From UMGS1601 sp964617585 (GTDB taxonomy: Bacteria; Bacillota; Clostridia; Oscillospirales; Ruminococcaceae), in the NCBI GenBank assembly GCA_964617585.1, contig CAZTXS010000004.1:1-64000 (forward strand): DNA of 64,000 nt. Direction: 5' to 3'. Shown one piece after another: positions 43,024 to 50,761 of this stretch. A program made the translations under genes and the position numbers. The notes beneath the pieces were generated by a model. The model saw only the letters and a program-made list of their open reading frames with translations. It made no database searches and was not told the origin of the DNA. Numbering within the stretch: position 1 is the first letter of the stretch; every line of letters starts with the position of its first letter.

Positions 43024-43245
43024 ATGAAAACACTCAAAAATGTCAAAGTCGGTCAAACCGTCAGAGTTAAACGGCTTCACGGCGAGGGTGCGGTAAAAAA
43101 AAGAATCATGGATATGGGTATTACTAAGGGCGTAGAAATCTACATAAGAAAAGTCGCTCCTCTGGGCGACCCGGTTGAGATTACCGTAAGAGGCTATGAG
43201 CTTTCGATTAGAAAAGCAGACGCAGAAATTATAGAGGTTGAATAG
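43024..43245 (+). CDS. feoA: FeoA-family protein (locus 2, second copy)
   Basis: A 73-residue FeoA protein (KNVKVGQTVRVKRLHGEG, RIMDMGITKGVEI, VEITVRGYELSIRKADAEII). It is more typical of the family than the first copy, keeping the DMGI-TKG and RGYELSIRK segments. It is preceded by AAGGAGAG and followed by a palindromic operator before feoB. Confidence 0.93.
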   Translation: MKTLKNVKVGQTVRVKRLHGEGAVKKRIMDMGITKGVEIYIRKVAPLGDPVEITVRGYELSIRKADAEIIEVE

Positions 43246-43263
43246 ACCTTGTTTTTTTCACCC

Positions 43264-43283
43264 GTTAGTTAGCTTTAACTAAC
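43264..43283 (+). promoter_or_regulatory. palindromic operator between feoA2 and feoB2
   Basis: GTTAGTTA and TAACTAAC arms around a 4-base centre, followed by a TTTGACT-like string. Same TTAG-type half-sites as at 42554-42601; an internal, iron-regulated promoter for feoB2 is possible. Confidence 0.5.
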
Positions 43284-43324
43284 GTTTGACTCGATAAGTA
43301 TTATTAAAATAAGGAGTAGTAACT

Positions 43325-45763
43325 ATGAGTATTAAAATTGCGCTTGCGGGAAATCCCAACAGCGGTAAAACCACACTGTTCAACGCTTTGACAGGCTCTA
43401 ACCAATATGTAGGAAACTGGCCGGGCGTAACGGTAGAGAAAAAAGAGGGAAAAATCAAGGGCTTCAGCTCAAAAGAGGATGAAGTTGTTCTTGTAGACCT
43501 TCCCGGAATATATTCTCTGTCGCCTTATACACTGGAGGAAGTGGTTTCAAGGAACTTTCTTTTAGATGAAAAGCCCGACGCTGTCATCAACATTATCGAC
43601 GGTTCAAACTTAGAGAGAAACCTCTACCTCACAACTCAACTTGTTGAGCTTGGAATTCCGGTTATCGCAGCGATAAATATGATGGATATTGTCAGGAAGA
43701 ACGGCGACAAGCTGGACACTGCCAAGCTTTCAAAGGAACTGGGTTGCGAAGTAGTGGAAATTTCTGCGCTGAAAAGCGAGGGAATAAACACTCTCGCTGA
43801 AAAAGCCGTAAAAATCGCTAAAAGCGGAAAGAGAATGACCGCTCAGCACAGCTTCAGCGGAAGCGTTGAACACGCCTTAGCTCACATTGAAGAGGCTGTA
43901 TTGCACAACATTCCCGAAGACGAACAGAGATTTCTGGCAATTAAGCTTTTTGAACGTGATGAAAAGGTTATAGAAAGACTGGAACTTAATCCGTATACTC
44001 TTTCCCATATTGAAAACGACATCAAAAACTGTGAAGAAGAGCTTGACGATGACAGCGAAAGCATTATCACAAGCGAAAGATATACATACATCGCTTCTAT
44101 TATAGGAAACTGTTATACCAAGAAAAGCAAGGGCAAGCTTACCACCACCGACAAGATAGACAAAATTGTTACAAACCGCTGGCTTGCGCTTCCGATATTT
44201 GCCGTAGTAATGTTTATCGTTTATTACGTTTCGGTTTCTACTGTCGGTACATGGGCTACCGACTGGGCAAACGACGGCTTGTTCGGCGACGGCTGGCACT
44301 TGTTTGGAATAGGAAGCTCTTCTTATTCGGAAGAAACCGACGAGTGGGCGGCTGAAAATGTGTTCACAGACGAAGTTAAAATAACGGTTGACGCAGCCGC
44401 AAGCGCCGGTATAACAGGCGCCGACGAAATCCAAGCGGCTATCGAGGACGAGGACTTCGGCGCTTTTGAAGAAGCTTACGGTTCTTACGGTTCAGAGCTT
44501 GAAGAAAAAGAAAACGGAATTTACGATATTTCAGGAATGCTTCCTCTTGACGATGAAGGCGAGTTTGAAGCTCCCGACCCCGCAGATTACGGTGTTTGGA
44601 TACCCGGTATCCCTGTCTTGGTTGAAAACGGACTTAATGCAATAAACTGCGCAGACTGGCTTCAGGGACTTATTCTCGACGGTATTGTCGGCGGCGTAGG
44701 AGCTGTTCTGGGCTTTGTGCCTCAGATGATAGTTCTGTTTATCTTCCTTGCATTTTTGGAATCCTGCGGATACATGGCGAGAATCGCATTTATTATGGAC
44801 AGAATCTTCCGCCGCTTCGGTTTGTCAGGTAAATCCTTCATTCCTATGCTTATCGGTACAGGCTGCGGAGTTCCGGGAATTATGGCTTCCAGAACCATTG
44901 AAAACGAAAGAGATCGCCGTATGACTATAATGACTACTACATTTATCCCCTGCGGAGCTAAACTTCCTATTATCGCTTTGATAACAGCGGCTCTGTTCGG
45001 CGGAACATGGTGGGTAGCTCCGAGCGCATATTTCTTAGGTATTGCGGCTATAATAGTTTCAGGAATATTATTAAAGAAAACAAAGATATTCGCAGGAGAT
45101 CCCGCACCATTCGTTATGGAGCTTCCTGCTTACCATATGCCGACTGTCGGCAACGTTCTCCGTTCAATGTGGGAGAGGGCATGGTCGTTTATCAAAAGAG
45201 CGGGAACAATTATTCTCTTGTCCTCAATCATTATCTGGGTAGGCTCGGTATTCGGAAATACAGGAAACGGCTTTGGCTTTGACCCTGATATGGAGCTTTC
45301 AAAGAGTATTCTCGGCTATATCGGAAACGGTATCAAGTGGATATTTGCTCCTTTGGGCTTCGGCGACGTTACGGCTACAATTGCAACCATCATGGGACTT
45401 GTTGCAAAAGAAGAGGTTGTCGGAGTATTCGGAGTTCTGGACTTTGAAGGTCTGACAAAGCTTGCAGGTTACTCATTCTTAGCATTCAACCTTCTATGCG
45501 CACCTTGCTTCGCAGCTATGGGAGCTATCAGAAGAGAAATGAACAACGGAAAATGGACTGCTTTTGCAATAGCTTATCAGTGCGTATTTGCTTATGCAGT
45601 AGCTCTTATGATTTATCAGATAGGAAGTATTTTCACAGGAAGCATAAACGTTATCGGACTTATCTGCGCACTGCTCGTAGCTGCGTTTATAGTATATATG
45701 CTTGTTAAGCCTTATAGGGAAAGTAATAAGCTGAGTTTAAAGGTAAAAGCTCAGGCAAAATAA
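43325..45763 (+). CDS. feoB: ferrous iron transporter FeoB (locus 2)
   Basis: An 812-residue FeoB. G domain: G1 GNPNSGKT, switch GNWPGVTVEKKEG, G3 DLPG and G4 NMMD. Membrane gates GCGVPGIMASR and CGAKLPI are kept. Between the first and second membrane helices it has an acidic extracytoplasmic insert of about 130 residues (about 320-450: ETDEWAAENVFTDEV, EEAYGSYGSELEEKENG, FEAPDPADYGVW), absent from the locus 1 protein. The insert could gather cations at the outer face. GGAG precedes the ATG and the Cys-rich protein gene follows by 35 bases. Confidence 0.97.
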   Translation: MSIKIALAGNPNSGKTTLFNALTGSNQYVGNWPGVTVEKKEGKIKGFSSKEDEVVLVDLPGIYSLSPYTLEEVVSRNFLLDEKPDAVINIIDGSNLERNLYLTTQLVELGIPVIAAINMMDIVRKNGDKLDTAKLSKELGCEVVEISALKSEGINTLAEKAVKIAKSGKRMTAQHSFSGSVEHALAHIEEAVLHNIPEDEQRFLAIKLFERDEKVIERLELNPYTLSHIENDIKNCEEELDDDSESIITSERYTYIASIIGNCYTKKSKGKLTTTDKIDKIVTNRWLALPIFAVVMFIVYYVSVSTVGTWATDWANDGLFGDGWHLFGIGSSSYSEETDEWAAENVFTDEVKITVDAAASAGITGADEIQAAIEDEDFGAFEEAYGSYGSELEEKENGIYDISGMLPLDDEGEFEAPDPADYGVWIPGIPVLVENGLNAINCADWLQGLILDGIVGGVGAVLGFVPQMIVLFIFLAFLESCGYMARIAFIMDRIFRRFGLSGKSFIPMLIGTGCGVPGIMASRTIENERDRRMTIMTTTFIPCGAKLPIIALITAALFGGTWWVAPSAYFLGIAAIIVSGILLKKTKIFAGDPAPFVMELPAYHMPTVGNVLRSMWERAWSFIKRAGTIILLSSIIIWVGSVFGNTGNGFGFDPDMELSKSILGYIGNGIKWIFAPLGFGDVTATIATIMGLVAKEEVVGVFGVLDFEGLTKLAGYSFLAFNLLCAPCFAAMGAIRREMNNGKWTAFAIAYQCVFAYAVALMIYQIGSIFTGSINVIGLICALLVAAFIVYMLVKPYRESNKLSLKVKAQAK

Positions 45764-45798
45764 AATACTTTTAAAGCAAGCTTTAAGGGGAAATCAAT

Positions 45799-45984
45799 AT
45801 GATTGATTTTTTAAGAGAAAATATATCAACGATTATAATAAGCGTTATTTTGCTTTGTATTATAGCTTTTATAATTGCAGCGATGTATAAAAACAAAAAA
45901 GCAGGAAAATCCTGCTCAAGCTGCGGATGCGGATGTTCCGAATGTCCGAACAGAAGCGGCTGTCAAACTGATGATAAGCCATAA
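45799..45984 (+). CDS. FeoB-associated Cys-rich membrane protein
   Basis: A 61-residue protein with one membrane helix (about 8-30) and a C-terminal Cys cluster (SCSSCGCGCSECPNRSGC, eight Cys including the cluster's spacing). It matches the small Cys-rich proteins encoded after feoB in many Clostridia. It probably binds Fe(II) or an Fe-S centre on the inner face and may regulate or receive iron from FeoB. AAGGGGAAA precedes its ATG. Confidence 0.92.
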   Translation: MIDFLRENISTIIISVILLCIIAFIIAAMYKNKKAGKSCSSCGCGCSECPNRSGCQTDDKP

Positions 45985-45998
45985 ACGGCATATCATAT

Positions 45999-46137
45999 AA
46001 ACTAAGACAAAATGTCCCTCCCTCTATAGACGGCGGGTTTCATTACCCGTTCAGTAGCGGGATACAATCCCCTACTGAACGGCCGGTCGACAATGCCGAC
46101 CCTTGCCACGTTGAATGACGGGCAGGCCCTCATTGAA
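45999..46137 (-). repeat. structured 137-bp repeat, copy C
   Basis: Full copy in inverted orientation after the Cys-rich gene. Its second stem reads GTTCAGTA/TACTGAAC on the minus strand, extending the pairing by two bases compared with other copies. The first and last stems have drifted (one mismatch in the first). Confidence 0.88.
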
Positions 46138-46175
46138 AAGTTGCTAACACAACCTTCCTCAATATTTAGTGTGAC

Positions 46176-46209
46176 AAAAGCCCTTACGGAAATTTCCGTA
46201 AGGGCTTTT
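46176..46209. terminator. strong bidirectional terminator between feo locus 2 and gatD
   Basis: A long perfect palindrome (AAAAGCCCTTACGGAAA with its complement) flanked by A and T runs; it can stop both converging transcripts. Confidence 0.88.
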
Positions 46210-46245
46210 GCATATGTCTTTTTACATACAGATTCATTTTAATAG

Positions 46246-46992
46246 CTATTCAGACGAATTGAGAAGTCTTGAAAACAATATCTCTCTTGCCTTTTCTTCA
46301 AAGGCGTCGTTCATAGAAGTCATTTCTATATCGCAGCCTGCATGCTTTGCACAATAGCCGATAATATAATCCGCCAAAACAGGATTTTTTGAAAGCAAGG
46401 GACCGTGAAGATAGGTCGCAATTACATTCTTGTCAAAATACCCCTCGTCTTTGGACTCAAAGTGGTTGCCGTTGCCGAAAAGAACCCTGCCGAACGGCTT
46501 GTCTGTTTCGGTTGTCTGACCGCCGTGATTCTCAAAGCCTATAACCTTTGTTTTTTCACCGTTGAGTTCAGTTTCCAAAATTATATTTCCTATGCACCTC
46601 TTGCCCTTATTGCGTGAAGCCTCGGTCCGATAAGGAAACATACCCAGTCCGTTGATAAGCTTGCCGTTTGAATCCTTATAATGCTCTCCCATAAGCTGAT
46701 AGCCGCCGCATATCAGCAAAAAGAACACGCCGTCATTATATGCGGAAATTATTTTTTGACGGCAGGACTGCAAATCGTTCGCTAAAAGCTGCTGTTCAAA
46801 ATCAGCTCCGCCGCCCAGATAGATCAAATCATAGCTTGAAAAATCCGTATCTTGCGTTCCTACGCTGTGATGCTCGACAACTGTATCTATACCCCTTGCC
46901 TTTGCCCTGTATCTAAGTATTTCAATATTGCCGTTATCTCCGTAAAGATCCAGCATATCGGAATACATATGTAGAATTCTGATTTTTTTCAT
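46246..46992 (-). CDS. gatD: lipid II isoglutaminyl synthase, glutaminase subunit GatD
   Basis: A 248-residue CobQ-like class I glutamine amidotransferase. It releases ammonia from glutamine for MurT, which amidates D-Glu in lipid II. The nucleophile Cys lies in LLICGGYQLMG, and the His in ENHGGQT / ATYLHGPLL. AGGAGC lies about nine bases before the ATG. It follows murT by 36 bases at the end of the long operon. Amidated stem peptides are needed for cross-linking in many Gram-positives. Confidence 0.92.
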   Translation of the reverse strand: MKKIRILHMYSDMLDLYGDNGNIEILRYRAKARGIDTVVEHHSVGTQDTDFSSYDLIYLGGGADFEQQLLANDLQSCRQKIISAYNDGVFFLLICGGYQLMGEHYKDSNGKLINGLGMFPYRTEASRNKGKRCIGNIILETELNGEKTKVIGFENHGGQTTETDKPFGRVLFGNGNHFESKDEGYFDKNVIATYLHGPLLSKNPVLADYIIGYCAKHAGCDIEMTSMNDAFEEKAREILFSRLLNSSE

Positions 46993-47028
46993 ATTTACAA
47001 AGCTCCTTAAAGTTTTACGGTAATTACA

Positions 47029-48381
47029 TTAAAGGGTTATTTCCTGTCGCCTGTTTTTATCAATATAATTTATTACAGCGGCTCTGGTCGGCTGAACCGA
47101 GGTATAATTAGCTATTATAAACTTTTCGCCGTCAGTCGAGAACAGGCTTTCAACCGCCTTGTCAAGATCGGGGTAAACCTCTATCTTATCAGGAGAATAA
47201 CCGCTTGTTTTAATTCGTATCGCTATATCATAAGCACGTCTTCCGCTTGTTACAACTCTCGTAACGCCTTTAAAAATCTCAAAGTTTATATCCCATATCC
47301 ACGAAACGTCATAACCGTCGGCAAGATTGTCGTTAAGAACAAACATAAGCTCTTTTTCACAATTGGTTTCGTTCATAACACGGATAGTCATATTCGCCCC
47401 GACAGGATTTTTCGCAAGGTTTATCAAGGCTCTGCTTTTTCCTATGCTGAACCTTTCCATCCTTCCGTTATTAATCTCAAAACCGCTTAGAGTTTCTTTT
47501 AAAATCTCCCGGTCAATATTATAAAGCTTTGCTGCGGCGCACACCGCAGCCATGTTATATACATAATATATACTGGAATTATTTATTCCGTATTCCTTTC
47601 CGTCAGCCTTAAAGCTCTGATTTTCAAGGTCGACGTCCGTAATCCGAAGATAAATCTCATTATTTCCGAAACCGCAGTCCGGACATTTAAAACGTCCTAT
47701 ATGAGAATACTGATAATACTCATATTCAAGCGGACTTCCGCAAACGGGGCAGAATTTTCCCTCGCCCGCTTCGTAAATTTTCTCAGTTGCGTATTTATAC
47801 TTTTCAACGCTGAAATACTTTACATTTTTATTGTCGGGATTAGCCGTTCCTAAGCGAGCGACATTCGGATCGTCGGCGTTTAAAATAACGTTTCCCTCAA
47901 AGGTTTCAAGAAAACCTTTGATCTTGAGAATGAGAGTTTCAACCTCTCCGTTGCGGTCAAGCTGATCTCTGAAAAAGTTTAAAATCACAAGCGTTTCAAG
48001 CTTAAGCTTTTTAAATATAACCGGAACGTGCGACTCATCAATCTCAAGAACAAGATAATCAGCATTGATTTTACCCGTAGGCGAGCAAAGCTTCAAAAAC
48101 AGTGAAACGATTCCCGTGTCGAGGTTATTACCGAGCTTGTTTGTAATAACGTCTTTTCCGCTCTCTTCAAAAATATGACTTATAAAATTCGTAACCGAGG
48201 TCTTGCCGTTGGTTCCTGTGACTGCTATAATAGGGCAATCCACCTTAAAATATCCGAGAATATTCCTATTTATGCCGAGAAGAATAAGTCCGGGAAGATT
48301 CCCTGCGCCCTTGTGAAAAAGCTTAAGAAGCTTTACTATAAGCTTTCCCAGCATAAGCGTTAAAAAGTTGTATAATTTCAT
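47029..48381 (-). CDS. murT: lipid II isoglutaminyl synthase, amidoligase subunit MurT
   Basis: A 450-residue Mur-ligase-fold ATP-dependent enzyme. It has P-loop AVTGTNGKTS, the central domain and the MurT-specific four-cysteine zinc insert (CPVCGSP and CPDCG), followed by the C-terminal DUF1727 domain. I place the start at ATG 48381 (GGGAG seven bases upstream); the open frame goes on to a GTG at 48399 overlapping mpg. It works as a complex with GatD. Confidence 0.94.
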   Translation of the reverse strand: MKLYNFLTLMLGKLIVKLLKLFHKGAGNLPGLILLGINRNILGYFKVDCPIIAVTGTNGKTSVTNFISHIFEESGKDVITNKLGNNLDTGIVSLFLKLCSPTGKINADYLVLEIDESHVPVIFKKLKLETLVILNFFRDQLDRNGEVETLILKIKGFLETFEGNVILNADDPNVARLGTANPDNKNVKYFSVEKYKYATEKIYEAGEGKFCPVCGSPLEYEYYQYSHIGRFKCPDCGFGNNEIYLRITDVDLENQSFKADGKEYGINNSSIYYVYNMAAVCAAAKLYNIDREILKETLSGFEINNGRMERFSIGKSRALINLAKNPVGANMTIRVMNETNCEKELMFVLNDNLADGYDVSWIWDINFEIFKGVTRVVTSGRRAYDIAIRIKTSGYSPDKIEVYPDLDKAVESLFSTDGEKFIIANYTSVQPTRAAVINYIDKNRRQEITL

Positions 48382-48395
48382 AAGCATTCTCCCAA

Positions 48396-48944
48396 TCACT
48401 TTTTTGACTTCGGTCTTTTAACAGGCTTTTCAGGCTTTATCTTCATAATATATCTCCACGGGCGTTCTATATCCCTCGGACGCGCATAGCCTATTCCTAC
48501 TCGCTTGTCACGCCGAATCCGCGCTTTAATTCCTGCGTCCTCTATCCATATTTCATCGTTGTCCGCTATAGATTGCCAATTACATTCCATATTTATACCA
48601 AGCTGTTTTGTCAGCTTGCCCGGACCGTTAAACTTTCCCTCGCAGGCTCTTATTAAAACTGCCTGAGGATCTCCCTCGTCGCCCGTTACGATATTTATAA
48701 GATAATGAACGCCGTAACAGATATAAACATATATAGTTCCCGCCTTACCCCACAGAATTTTAGTCCTTTCGGTTTTTCCTCTGTGAGCGTGACAGGCGGT
48801 ATCATCGGTACCCTTATAAGCCTCCGTTTCGGTTATCATAAGACGTCTCTCCTCGCCGTCGACCTTATGAACCAGCGTCTTTCCCACAAGCTCCGGAGCG
48901 ACCTTAAGCACATCTCTGTTGAAAAAATCAAATCCCAGTTTCAT
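48396..48944 (-). CDS. 3-methyladenine DNA glycosylase (AAG/MPG family)
   Basis: A 182-residue base-excision repair glycosylase of the alkyladenine type, which removes alkylated or deaminated purines. Marks are the active-site segment ITETEAYKGTDDTACHAHRG, the nearby AGTIYVYICYGVHYLINIV and NGPGKLTKQLGI. A short basic C-terminal tail (KPVKRPKSKK) is present. AAGGGC precedes its ATG. It sits in the recG-to-gatD gene run. Confidence 0.94.
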   Translation of the reverse strand: MKLGFDFFNRDVLKVAPELVGKTLVHKVDGEERRLMITETEAYKGTDDTACHAHRGKTERTKILWGKAGTIYVYICYGVHYLINIVTGDEGDPQAVLIRACEGKFNGPGKLTKQLGINMECNWQSIADNDEIWIEDAGIKARIRRDKRVGIGYARPRDIERPWRYIMKIKPEKPVKRPKSKK

Positions 48945-48961
48945 ATATTGCCCTTCTGATT

Positions 48962-50722
48962 TTACATTTTTATTTTCAGCTTTTCAATCAGCTCTTCATC
49001 AGGCGTAACAAAAACCGTCTTATAGTTTGTGAAAATAACCATACCCGGCTTTGCTCCGCTTGGCTTTTTAACATAACGTATCTCGGTATAGTCTACAGGA
49101 ACGTGCGAAGATTCTCTTGCGCTTGAATGAAAAGCGGCGATCATGCACGCTTCTTCTATAGTCCTGTCGGGAGGAGCTTCTCCTTTGCACCTTATAACCG
49201 TATGAGAGCCTGTAATTTTTTGAGTATGAAGCCAAATATCATCCTTGCCGCTGTCCTTTAAGGTCAGCCTGTCGTTTTGTTTATTATTCCTCCCAACAAG
49301 GATTTCATAACCGTCGGAGGATAAAAACTTTATCGGAGGAAGCGCCTTAGAAGGCTTTCCCTTTATACGTGATTTTTTAATATATCCCTGCTCTGCAAGC
49401 TCCAAGCGAAGCTCTGTAACGTCGTTTTCCGACGACGCTCTTGTCAAAGCGTCAAAAACGCTGTCTATATAGTTAAGCTCTTCCTCGCCGTCTTTAATAA
49501 GCCCTGTAAGCATTTTTTCAGCAGTATCCGCCTTACGGTATTCGGAATAATACTTCTGCGCATTCTGTGACGGAGTAAGCCTTTTATCAAGTCTTATCTT
49601 AACCAACGGCGAACCCTCTTTGGTATAATCCTCAACGCTCGCTTCGCTCATTCCCTTTTTAAGCTTATAAATATTAGCCATGATAAGGTCGCCGCATACC
49701 TTTAAGCCGTCACGTTCCGAGCATTGTTTAAGCTCCTCACGCTGGTTCGCTATCCTTCTTGAAATCCTTTCGGATGTATTCACCAAAAGCTTAAACAGAT
49801 CCGAAGCTCTCTGCTTAGTTCTTGCCGCAGCGTCACGTGCCGAATAGAAAAAGTCCAGAAGCTCGCAGGCGGAATCAAAATACTTAGTAATCATAAGGCT
49901 TCCGTACTGAGAAATGTTACAAAAACAAAAGTCCTTCAACTGACCGTCCTTAGTTTTTAACACGGTATATTTATTCTTATGAGAAGCTATTTCATCAGCG
50001 GTTTTGTTTATAAAGAACACCGCTCTGTCCGTTTCGTCGAAGCTGATGTCCGAGCAAGGCTTTTCTTCTCCTCTTAACGCATAGTATTCAACCTCCCGTG
50101 AAAACACAGGAGAAACGCCCTCAAAAATCTTTGTCAGAGCCTTTGAAAAAATCTGTTTTTTATACTTATCCAGACAAGCCTTAAACTCATCTCTTGTGAA
50201 ATCAAACAAAGAAAGCCTATCCTCTTTAGGGGGAGGCTGATAGCTCATCCCCGGAAGAACCATACGAACGCTTGACATATCGCTGCCCACTCTTTTTATA
50301 CTGTCAACGATTTTCCCGTCTGAATTTATTAGTATAAGATTTGAACGTCTGCCCATAATCTCAACAGCCAAAGTGAAACGGCATACATCTCCCATTTCAT
50401 TCGTCGAATCAAAATCGAAATAAAGTATTCTTTCAAAGCCGTCCTGCCTTATTGAAACAAGCCTCCCGCCCGACAAATGCTTTCTCATCAGCATACAAAA
50501 CATAGGAGGAGTTTTCGGGTTTTCAATCTGTGCGTTTGTTATATGAACCCTTGCCGCACCTGCGCTCGTGTTAAAAAGAAGCCTGTACGCTCCCTCACGG
50601 GTTCGGAAGCTTATAAGCAGCTCCTCCTTTGACGGCTGATATATCTTATCTGCACGTCCGTCTGAAAGAACGCTTTCAAGCTCTTTTTTTATCAAATTTA
50701 AAAACACTCCGTCAAGAGCCAT
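48962..50722 (-). CDS. rqcH: ribosome quality control protein RqcH (NFACT family)
   Basis: A 586-residue protein of the NEMF/Tae2/RqcH family. It binds stalled 50S-peptidyl-tRNA complexes and recruits tRNA-Ala to add C-terminal alanine tails. The NFACT-N domain starts with LDGVFLNLIKKELE; a coiled-coil middle and the NFACT-R domain (DIWLHTQKITGSHTVIRCKG, VDYTEIRYVKKPSGAKPG) follow. Older annotations call it fibronectin-binding protein. It lies 39 bases after polA. Confidence 0.95.
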   Translation of the reverse strand: MALDGVFLNLIKKELESVLSDGRADKIYQPSKEELLISFRTREGAYRLLFNTSAGAARVHITNAQIENPKTPPMFCMLMRKHLSGGRLVSIRQDGFERILYFDFDSTNEMGDVCRFTLAVEIMGRRSNLILINSDGKIVDSIKRVGSDMSSVRMVLPGMSYQPPPKEDRLSLFDFTRDEFKACLDKYKKQIFSKALTKIFEGVSPVFSREVEYYALRGEEKPCSDISFDETDRAVFFINKTADEIASHKNKYTVLKTKDGQLKDFCFCNISQYGSLMITKYFDSACELLDFFYSARDAAARTKQRASDLFKLLVNTSERISRRIANQREELKQCSERDGLKVCGDLIMANIYKLKKGMSEASVEDYTKEGSPLVKIRLDKRLTPSQNAQKYYSEYRKADTAEKMLTGLIKDGEEELNYIDSVFDALTRASSENDVTELRLELAEQGYIKKSRIKGKPSKALPPIKFLSSDGYEILVGRNNKQNDRLTLKDSGKDDIWLHTQKITGSHTVIRCKGEAPPDRTIEEACMIAAFHSSARESSHVPVDYTEIRYVKKPSGAKPGMVIFTNYKTVFVTPDEELIEKLKIKM

Positions 50723-50761
50723 TTTATCACCGTTCTTTCATTATTTTCTAAAGCTTACAGC

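Noticed and set aside
43877..44434. 185-residue open frame opposite feoB2
   Set aside because: Antisense shadow of a clear FeoB frame; no Shine-Dalgarno and no recognisable motif.
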